Assembly: GCA_002341825.1 (NCBI GenBank)
Contig: DDOU01000006.1
Location: forward strand, 1 to 6,383
Length of the DNA: 6,383 nucleotides
Direction of reading: 5' to 3'
Origin: Candidatus Igneacidithiobacillus taiwanensis
GTDB lineage: Bacteria > Pseudomonadota > Gammaproteobacteria > Acidithiobacillales > Acidithiobacillaceae
Positions 1-6,383 of this stretch are shown here, one piece after another. The stretch's first letter is position 1; each line of letters starts with the position of its first letter. The translations under genes and the position numbers were made by a program. The notes under the pieces were generated by a model, which was given only the letters and a program-made list of their open reading frames with translations, made no database searches and had not been told where the DNA came from.

Positions 1-70
1 TCTGCGTTTTGCCGTGCGCGAAGGTGGCCGTACCGTCGGTGCCGGCGTGGTGTCGAAGATCGTCGAGTAA
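1..70 (+). CDS. tuf: Elongation factor Tu, C-terminal end only (partial)
   Basis: The reading frame whose codons start at base 2 gives LRFAVREGGRTVGAGVVSKI followed by VE and a TAA stop at 68-70. This is the characteristic C-terminus of bacterial EF-Tu (domain 3), the GTPase that carries aminoacyl-tRNA to the ribosomal A site. Only 22 complete codons are inside the window, so the GTPase domain cannot be inspected. Its position directly before tRNA-Trp, secE and nusG matches the common bacterial order, in which one tuf copy precedes secE-nusG. The other possibility, another translational GTPase, is unlikely because this ending is nearly invariant in EF-Tu. It is followed by terminator-like hairpins. 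Confidence 0.95.
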   Translation, partial: LRFAVREGGRTVGAGVVSKIVE

Positions 71-79
71 GCGAGTGGA

Positions 80-103
80 GACCGGCCCTTCGCGCCGGTC
101 TTT
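80..103 (+). terminator. Weak intrinsic terminator or attenuator after tuf
   Basis: GACCGGC at 80-86 pairs perfectly with GCCGGTC at 94-100 around a 7-nt loop, and TTT follows at 101-103. The hairpin begins 9 nt after the tuf stop, as expected for a terminator. The T tract is only three long, so termination is probably partial, which would leave some read-through into tRNA-Trp and secE. That functional reading is inference. Confidence 0.5.
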
Positions 104-108
104 GCAAC

Positions 109-128
109 GGCGGCCCGGGTTGGCCGCC
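109..128 (+). other. Second GC-rich hairpin between tuf and tRNA-Trp
   Basis: GGCGGCC at 109-115 pairs with GGCCGCC at 122-128 around a 6-nt loop (CGGGTT). It lies 12 nt upstream of the mature tRNA 5' end and has no T tract. It could assist termination together with the preceding hairpin, or mark or protect the tRNA 5' leader before RNase P cleavage. The sequence alone does not decide between these. Confidence 0.4.
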
Positions 129-140
129 CTATGTTTCTGC

Positions 141-216
141 AGGGCAGTAGCTCAACTGGTAGAGCAGCGGTCTCCAAAACCGCAGGTTGGGGGTTCGAGC
201 CCCTCCTGCCCTGCCA
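141..216 (+). tRNA. tRNA-Trp (anticodon CCA)
   Basis: A complete 76-nt cloverleaf can be folded by hand. The acceptor stem is AGGGCAG (141-147) with CTGCCCT (206-212). The D stem is GCTC/GAGC (150-153/162-165). The anticodon stem is GCGGT/ACCGC (167-171/179-183), with loop CTCCAAA placing CCA at 174-176. The T stem is 189-193/201-205 with loop TTCGAGC. The discriminator base is G213, a known identity element of bacterial tRNA-Trp, and the 3' CCA (214-216) is encoded. It decodes UGG. It lies between tuf and secE, the usual place for tRNA-Trp in many bacteria, and is probably processed from a longer transcript because only 19 nt separate it from the secE start codon. A run of five T follows directly (217-221). 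Confidence 0.97.
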
Positions 217-235
217 TTTTTAGGAAGCGGCATAC

Positions 236-583
236 ATGTCAGAAAAAGTAAAGCTCTATGTTGCGGCTTTTTTCGCCGCCTTGGGGGTGATTGCCTATTT
301 TCTGGTGCCGCTCCGCTTTGGCGGGTTCATGCCGAGTATTGCGCTCATCATCGCTCTACTTTTGGCCTTGGCCCTGTTTGCCACGACGCTGAGCGCACGA
401 GCGTTGCTGCTCTTTTTTCGTGAGTCGTATGTGGAAATACGCAAGGTGGTGTGGCCGACCCGTCCGGAATTACTGCGCAGTACGGCCGTGATTCTTGGTT
501 TGATCATTGTGATTGCCTCATTTTTGTGGTTGGTTGATCTGGCCTTGCTGGCGGTCGTCCGTTTTGCCTTGGGAGGCGCCTAG
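236..583 (+). CDS. secE: Preprotein translocase subunit SecE
   Basis: This 115-residue membrane protein is the SecE subunit of the SecYEG channel in the inner membrane, where it clamps SecY. Three hydrophobic segments are visible, at about residues 8-25, 31-52 and 82-111. The conserved cytoplasmic amphipathic helix lies between the second and third and contains [13 protein letters not shown] at residues 66-78, with the signature Lys-Val-x-Trp-Pro-Thr/Ser. The three-segment form resembles the longer enterobacterial SecE (127 residues) rather than the single-segment form of many other bacteria. The ATG at 236 has AGGA at 222-225 about 10 nt upstream. The gene ends in TAG at 581-583, two bases before nusG, so the two are almost certainly co-translated. 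No promoter fits between the tRNA and this gene. Confidence 0.97.
   Translation: MSEKVKLYVAAFFAALGVIAYFLVPLRFGGFMPSIALIIALLLALALFATTLSARALLLFFRESYVEIRKVVWPTRPELLRSTAVILGLIIVIASFLWLVDLALLAVVRFALGGA
572..576 (+). promoter_or_regulatory. Ribosome binding site of nusG inside secE
   Basis: GGAGG at 572-576 lies within the last codons of secE, 9 nt before the ATG at 586. This spacing favours 586 over the second in-frame ATG at 592, for which the gap would be 15 nt. The overlap with secE implies translational coupling. Confidence 0.75.
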
Positions 584-585
584 TC

Positions 586-1119
586 ATGGCTATGCGTTGG
601 TATGTGGTACATGCGTTTTCCAGTTTCGAGAAGCGGGTACAAGCAGAGATTCGGGAGCGGGCGCGTCGCGAGGGTCTAGCGGATCAGTTTGGTGAGATTC
701 TCGTCCCGGTAGAAGAGATCGTCGAGATGCGGAACGGTCAGCGCGCCACTACCCAGCGGATGTTCTATCCCGGCTACGTGTTGGTGCAAATGGAAATGAA
801 CGATCAGACTTGGCATCTGGTCAAGAGCACCCCTCGTGTGACCGGATTTGTCGGCGGGAGCGTCGGTAAACCGCATCCGCTTACCGATGCGGAAGCCAAC
901 GCGATCCTCGAGCGCATCAAGGAGGGAGTAGAGAAGCCACGCCCCAAGTTCACCTTCGAGGCAGGCGAGCAAGTGCGGGTCATCGAGGGGCCCTTCAAGG
1001 ACTTCAACGGGGTTGTCGAAGAGGTCAATTTCGAGAAGAGCAAATTGCGGGTCTCGGTCACAATTTTTGGACGTTCCACCCCCGTGGAACTGGACTTTGG
1101 TCAGGTCGAAAAGATCTGA
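586..1119 (+). CDS. nusG: Transcription termination/antitermination factor NusG
   Basis: This 177-residue protein is NusG, which binds the beta-prime clamp helices of elongating RNA polymerase, suppresses pausing, and links to Rho or to ribosomal protein S10. The N-terminal NGN domain spans about residues 4-115. Its signatures are [15 protein letters not shown] (4-18), [10 protein letters not shown] (60-69) and [10 protein letters not shown] (82-91). After a short linker, the C-terminal KOW domain (about 124-177) shows [20 protein letters not shown] (126-145). The length matches E. coli NusG (181). An alternative in-frame ATG lies at 592 (third codon); 586 is preferred on ribosome-binding-site spacing. 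The secE-nusG pairing, 2 nt apart, is the standard arrangement. Nothing unusual is seen in the protein. Confidence 0.98.
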   Translation: MAMRWYVVHAFSSFEKRVQAEIRERARREGLADQFGEILVPVEEIVEMRNGQRATTQRMFYPGYVLVQMEMNDQTWHLVKSTPRVTGFVGGSVGKPHPLTDAEANAILERIKEGVEKPRPKFTFEAGEQVRVIEGPFKDFNGVVEEVNFEKSKLRVSVTIFGRSTPVELDFGQVEKI

Positions 1120-1128
1120 ATTTGCAAA

Positions 1129-1159
1129 TTGAGGGAGCCTACGGGCGCTAGTACCTCGA
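1129..1159 (+). promoter_or_regulatory. Candidate L1-type autoregulatory hairpin before rplK
   Basis: The 49-nt gap between nusG and rplK can fold. TTGAGG (1129-1134) pairs with CCTCGA (1154-1159), including one G-T wobble. GCC (1137-1139) pairs with GGC (1144-1146) around TACG, a very stable UNCG-class tetraloop. This leaves an asymmetric internal loop of 2 nt (GA) and 7 nt (GCTAGTA). The 3' strand reaches into the ribosome binding site GAGGAG (1158-1163). In E. coli, L1 represses rplK-rplA by binding an RNA in this leader that mimics its 23S rRNA site. Position and shape fit that role, but I could not verify the L1 consensus, so the assignment is tentative. Confidence 0.4.
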
Positions 1160-1168
1160 GGAGTCATC

Positions 1169-1597
1169 ATGGCAAAGAAAATCACGGGCTATATTAAGCT
1201 CCAGGTAAAGGCCGCTCAGGCCAATCCAAGCCCTCCCATTGGCCCGGCTTTGGGTCAACGTGGCCTGAATATCATGGAGTTCTGTAAGGCTTTCAACGCG
1301 CAGACCCAGGGCATCGAGCCTGGCTTGCCCTTGCCAGTGGTCATTACCGTATACGCCGACAAGAGCTTTAGTTTTATCGTCAAAACCCCGCCGGCTCCGG
1401 TGCTACTGCTCAAGGCCGCGGGCATCAAATCTGGCAGTGGTCGTCCTAATACCAACAAGGTTGGCAAGGTTACCGAAGCCCAGGTGGAAGAGATTGCCAA
1501 GACTAAGTTGCCAGACTTGAATACCGAAGATCTGGAAGCGGCCAAGCGCAGCATACGTGGCACGGCCCGCAGCATGGGCTTGACGGTGGAGGGTTGA
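1169..1597 (+). CDS. rplK: 50S ribosomal protein L11
   Basis: This 142-residue protein is L11, which binds the GTPase-associated region of 23S rRNA and is needed for RelA activation by stalled ribosomes. The N-terminal domain (1-70) carries [20 protein letters not shown] at residues 20-39, including the proline pair where thiostrepton and micrococcin act. A linker at 72-76 (KTPPA) leads to the C-terminal RNA-binding domain, with [15 protein letters not shown] (88-102) and a closing [13 protein letters not shown]. The length equals the usual 141-142. N-terminal AKK is the site commonly methylated by PrmA (family knowledge). GAGGAG (1158-1163) lies 5 nt before the ATG. rplA follows after 3 nt, so the two form a coupled pair. 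Confidence 0.98.
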   Translation: MAKKITGYIKLQVKAAQANPSPPIGPALGQRGLNIMEFCKAFNAQTQGIEPGLPLPVVITVYADKSFSFIVKTPPAPVLLLKAAGIKSGSGRPNTNKVGKVTEAQVEEIAKTKLPDLNTEDLEAAKRSIRGTARSMGLTVEG

Positions 1598-1600
1598 GAT

Positions 1601-2290
1601 ATGGCGCGGCATTCGAAACGTACATTGGCAGCGCGTGCCTTAGTGGATCGTAGCCAGCGCTACGCCCTGGAAGAAGCATTGCGGTTGGTAAAGCAGACGG
1701 CAACGGCGAAATTCCCAGAGTCGGTGGATGTCGCCATAGGACTCGGCATCGATCCGCGTAAGTCGGATCAGGTTGTGCGCGGTGCGGTGGTATTGCCCAA
1801 GGGTACTGGCAAGACCATGCGCGTGGCGGTCTTTGCCACGGGTGAAAAGGCTAATGAAGCCAGGGCGGCCGGCGCTGATCTGGTCGGCATGGAAGATCTT
1901 GCCGAACAGGTCAAGGCCGGTCAGATGGACTTCGATGTCGTCATCGCGACGCCGGACGCCATGCGCGTGGTCGGCGCCCTCGGCCCAGTGCTGGGGCCGC
2001 GCGGACTTATGCCAAACCCCAAGGTGGGTACGGTGACTGCCGATGTGCGCACTGCGGTGGAAAATGCCAAGGGTGGGCAGGTTCGCTACCGCGCCGATAA
2101 GGGTGGCATCGTACACAGCAGCATCGGCAAGGCCACTTTTTCAGTGGAAGATCTGCAGGTGAACTTCCTTGCGCTACTCGACAGCGTGAAAAAAGCGAAG
2201 CCAGCCACCAGCAAGGGGGTTTACATCCGGAAGATCAGCATCAACCCGACCATGGGCCCCGGCATTGCCGTTGACCCGGCGGGTATCTAA
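1601..2290 (+). CDS. rplA: 50S ribosomal protein L1
   Basis: This 229-residue protein is L1, the mobile stalk protein at the ribosomal E site and, in E. coli, the translational repressor of the rplK-rplA mRNA. Domain I is formed by about residues 1-66 and 159-229, and domain II by 67-158. The L1 signature lies at 127-144 and includes [14 protein letters not shown] (131-144). The C-terminal [16 protein letters not shown] (211-226) is also typical. The family length is about 230-235. The start codon is 3 nt after the rplK stop, with GGAGGG at 1588-1593 in the end of rplK giving 7-nt spacing, so translation is probably coupled to rplK. No internal oddities are visible. Confidence 0.98.
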   Translation: MARHSKRTLAARALVDRSQRYALEEALRLVKQTATAKFPESVDVAIGLGIDPRKSDQVVRGAVVLPKGTGKTMRVAVFATGEKANEARAAGADLVGMEDLAEQVKAGQMDFDVVIATPDAMRVVGALGPVLGPRGLMPNPKVGTVTADVRTAVENAKGGQVRYRADKGGIVHSSIGKATFSVEDLQVNFLALLDSVKKAKPATSKGVYIRKISINPTMGPGIAVDPAGI

Positions 2291-2296
2291 GCAATT

Positions 2297-2329
2297 CCGC
2301 CGCGAGGCGGGGTGTGTCGGCGCAAGCCG
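2297..2329 (+). other. Two consecutive GNRA-tetraloop hairpins downstream of rplA
   Basis: CCGCC (2297-2301) pairs with GGCGG (2306-2310) around GCGA. CGGC (2318-2321) pairs with GCCG (2326-2329) around GCAA. Both loops are GNRA tetraloops, separated by 7 nt, and the pair starts 6 nt after the rplA stop. They lie just 5' of the L10-leader core. No T tract follows, so they are not terminators. They may be part of the leader fold, protect the rplKA mRNA 3' end, or take part in loop-receptor contacts. The role is unknown. Confidence 0.45.
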
Positions 2330-2330
2330 G

Positions 2331-2385
2331 CGTTCAAAGACCGCAGGGGGCCTGGGCCTCAAAACTTTACCCTGCGTAGGCGACG
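2331..2385 (+). promoter_or_regulatory. L10-type autoregulatory leader RNA upstream of rplJ
   Basis: CGCAGGG (2342-2348) pairs perfectly with CCCTGCG (2370-2376). An outer short stem, CGTT (2331-2334) with GACG (2382-2385), encloses an internal loop made of CAAAGAC (2335-2341) and TAGGC (2377-2381). The arrangement AAAGACCG ... CCTGCGTAGGCGACGG, in the gap before rplJ, matches what I know of proteobacterial L10 leaders. There, an L10-(L12)4 complex binds a kink-turn-like RNA and represses translation of rplJ and rplL. Pairing and position are seen directly. The binding function is inferred from the family. Confidence 0.8.
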
Positions 2386-2409
2386 GCGCGCCAGAAAATT
2401 CTGGCCGCC
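2385..2409 (+). other. Strong hairpin just before the rplJ ribosome binding site
   Basis: GCCAGA (2390-2395) pairs with TCTGGC (2400-2405) around AAAT. After a single bulged C (2389), GGCG (2385-2388) pairs with CGCC (2406-2409), for ten pairs in total. It ends 11 nt before GGAGGT (2421-2426), and CTGTCC follows instead of a T tract, so it is not a terminator. It could be a switching partner of the L10-leader stem, which it abuts at base 2385, or an RNase III type processing site. Confidence 0.5.
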
Positions 2410-2420
2410 TCTGTCCAACT

Positions 2421-2426
2421 GGAGGT
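2421..2426 (+). promoter_or_regulatory. Strong ribosome binding site fixing the GTG start of rplJ
   Basis: GGAGGT lies 8 nt before the GTG at 2435, the best-spaced start in this frame. It supports a GTG start and is the expected target of L10-mediated translational repression. Confidence 0.8.
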
Positions 2427-2434
2427 AGCAAACC

Positions 2435-2953
2435 GTGAGTCTCAAACTCGCTGAAAAAGAACAGGTGGTTGCTGCCCTGCGAGCAAAATTGGTGTCGGCA
2501 CAAGCCATGGCAGTTGCAGAGTACCGGGGATTGAGCGTTGCTCAGTTGACGGCTCTGCGCGTCATCGCTCGTAAGCAGTCGGTGCACGTGCAGGTAGTCA
2601 AAAATACCCTGCTCAAGCGCGCTCTGGCGGATACCGATTTTGCGGTGATGGCACCGTTACTGACTGGTCCGCTGCTCTTCGCAGCTAGTGAGGATCCAGT
2701 AGCCGTGGCCAAGGTTCTAACCGACTTTGCCAAGGGTAACGAGAAGTTCGTCATCACCGGTGGTGCCCTGGGAGCCAAGCTGATGGACGCCGCGGCGCTC
2801 CAACAGCTCAGCAAGATGCCCTCGCGAGAGGAGTTGCTGGCCAAACTCATGGGAACCATGCAGGCGCCTCTTTCCACTTTCGTGCGCACCCTCAACGAGG
2901 TACCCGGACGTTTCGTCCGCACTCTCGCCGCCGTGCGCGATCAGGCAGCATAA
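2435..2953 (+). CDS. rplJ: 50S ribosomal protein L10 (GTG start)
   Basis: This 172-residue protein is L10, the base of the ribosomal stalk. Its N-terminal domain binds 23S rRNA next to L11, and its C-terminal helix carries L7/L12 dimers. Signature segments are [17 protein letters not shown] (26-42), [11 protein letters not shown] (54-64), TGPLLFA (77-83) and [19 protein letters not shown] (127-145). The hydrophobic, alanine-rich C-terminal helix (about 148-170) is the L12 docking region. Length is within the family range of 165-175. The start is GTG at 2435, where the conserved N-terminus begins and GGAGGT is well placed. An L10-type leader lies upstream, so autogenous control with rplL is likely. 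rplL follows after 27 nt. Confidence 0.98.
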   Translation: MSLKLAEKEQVVAALRAKLVSAQAMAVAEYRGLSVAQLTALRVIARKQSVHVQVVKNTLLKRALADTDFAVMAPLLTGPLLFAASEDPVAVAKVLTDFAKGNEKFVITGGALGAKLMDAAALQQLSKMPSREELLAKLMGTMQAPLSTFVRTLNEVPGRFVRTLAAVRDQAA

Positions 2954-2980
2954 TTCAACCTTATTGGGAGTATACCTATC

Positions 2981-3370
2981 ATGGCTTTATCAAAAGCAGA
3001 AATCCTGGATGCCATCGCTGGCATGACTGTCTTGGAGCTCTCTGAGCTCATCAAGGATATGGAAGAAAAGTTTGGTGTCTCTGCGGCCGCGGTCGCCGTG
3101 GCGGCGCCCGCTGGTGGTGGTGGCGGTGGCGGTGAAGCTGCTGCAGCAGCGGAGGAGCAGACCGAGTTCGACGTCATCCTCACCAATGCCGGTGCCAACA
3201 AGGTCAACACCATCAAAGTGGTGCGCGCGATCACCGGCCTTGGTCTGAAGGAAGCCAAGGATCTTGTCGACGGCGCTCCAAAGCCGGTCAAGGAAGGTAT
3301 CGCCAAGGCCGAAGCGGAGAGCATCAAGGCGCAGTTGGTGGAAGCTGGTGCCGAGGCTGAGATCAAGTAA
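2981..3370 (+). CDS. rplL: 50S ribosomal protein L7/L12
   Basis: This 129-residue acidic protein is L7/L12, present in several copies per ribosome on L10 and recruiting translation factors. The N-terminal dimerisation domain is about residues 1-33, ending [13 protein letters not shown]. The flexible hinge (35-58) is Ala/Gly-rich with seven consecutive glycines at 45-51 and five alanines at 53-57. The globular C-terminal domain (60-129) has the factor-binding surface [20 protein letters not shown] (79-98) and ends VEIK-like (AEIK). It is slightly longer than E. coli L12 (121), mainly in the hinge. The ribosome binding site is modest: GGGAG at 2966-2970 with 10-nt spacing. Translation probably depends in part on coupling with rplJ, as in E. 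coli. Confidence 0.98.
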   Translation: MALSKAEILDAIAGMTVLELSELIKDMEEKFGVSAAAVAVAAPAGGGGGGGEAAAAAEEQTEFDVILTNAGANKVNTIKVVRAITGLGLKEAKDLVDGAPKPVKEGIAKAEAESIKAQLVEAGAEAEIK

Positions 3371-3393
3371 GATCTCGCCTCTTTGCACAATGC

Positions 3394-3418
3394 GGCTGGC
3401 GGCCCTTGGCCGTCAGCC
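3394..3418 (+). promoter_or_regulatory. rplL-rpoB intergenic hairpin (attenuator or RNA-processing candidate)
   Basis: GGCTGGCGGCC (3394-3404) pairs with GGCCGTCAGCC (3408-3418), eleven pairs with one G-T wobble, around CTT. It begins 23 nt after the rplL stop. CCTCATTATT follows, without a T run, so efficient intrinsic termination is unlikely. In E. coli, a partial terminator and an RNase III site occupy this gap and lower rpoBC expression relative to the ribosomal proteins. The position supports an equivalent role, which is inference. A shorter hairpin follows (GGCGG 3429-3433 with CCGTC 3438-3442, then GTTTTGG). Confidence 0.6.
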
Positions 3419-3482
3419 CCTCATTATTGGCGGCATGCCGTCGTTTTGGTTCGTATTCTAGCGATCGTCGCGCGGAGCACAC

Positions 3483-6383
<2,901 letters not shown>

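Noticed and set aside
102..135. Promoter for tRNA-Trp (TTGCAA at 102-107, TATGTT at 130-135)
   Set aside because: The spacer is 22 nt, too long for a standard sigma-70 promoter, and the predicted start would fall at or inside the mature tRNA.
9..251. 80-codon plus-strand frame across the tuf end, tRNA-Trp and the secE start
   Set aside because: It runs through a perfect tRNA gene and two other coding ends, so it cannot be a real protein.
586..594. nusG start at the second ATG (592)
   Set aside because: GGAGG at 572-576 is 9 nt from 586 but 15 nt from 592, so the first ATG is favoured.
1122..1157. Promoter between nusG and rplK (TTGCAA at 1122-1127)
   Set aside because: No acceptable -10 element lies at 16-18 nt spacing. 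A rplK promoter is known in E. coli but is not visible here.
676..1185. 169-codon minus-strand frame opposite nusG
   Set aside because: It is a shadow of nusG, with no ribosome binding site argument and no recognisable family.
2271..2289. Promoter before rplJ (TTGACC at 2271, TATCTA at 2284)
   Set aside because: The two boxes are only 7 nt apart, and no partner at proper spacing was seen for either.

Overview
The window is a stretch of bacterial chromosome carrying one of the most conserved gene clusters known, all on the + strand: end of tuf (EF-Tu), tRNA-Trp, secE, nusG, rplK (L11), rplA (L1), rplJ (L10), rplL (L7/L12) and the first 967 codons of rpoB (RNA polymerase beta). The base composition is moderately GC-rich. 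SecE has the three-membrane-segment form seen in enterobacterial-type SecE. Beta carries the proteobacterial insertion between its N-terminal lobes and is very close to the E. coli protein. A proteobacterium of gamma or gamma/beta-like affinity is the best reading. An Acidithiobacillus-type organism is possible, but I cannot prove this by eye.

Layout. Bases 1-70 are the last codons of EF-Tu, followed by a terminator-like hairpin (80-103) and a second GC-rich hairpin (109-128). The tRNA-Trp gene with encoded CCA (141-216) sits only 19 nt before secE. secE and nusG are separated by 2 nt, with the nusG ribosome binding site inside secE. A 49-nt gap with a foldable element precedes rplK, and rplA follows rplK after 3 nt. 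A 144-nt leader then precedes the GTG-started rplJ. This leader contains a clear L10-type autoregulatory RNA plus flanking hairpins. rplL follows after 27 nt. A 112-nt gap with a strong 11-bp hairpin, at the usual place of the rplL-rpoB attenuator or processing site, leads to rpoB, which runs off the right edge.

The genes form the translation/transcription core: EF-Tu and tRNA-Trp for elongation, SecE for the Sec translocon, NusG for transcription elongation and ribosome coupling, the L11/L1 and L10/L12 stalk proteins, and beta. Control appears to rest on ribosomal-protein feedback through leader RNAs (L10 leader well supported, L1 site tentative) and on partial attenuation before rpoB. I found no mobile element, CRISPR array, foreign gene, frameshift or undescribed system. 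The points that merit a second look are RNA structures in the intergenic gaps and a 429-codon antisense open frame that codon usage in rpoB explains.
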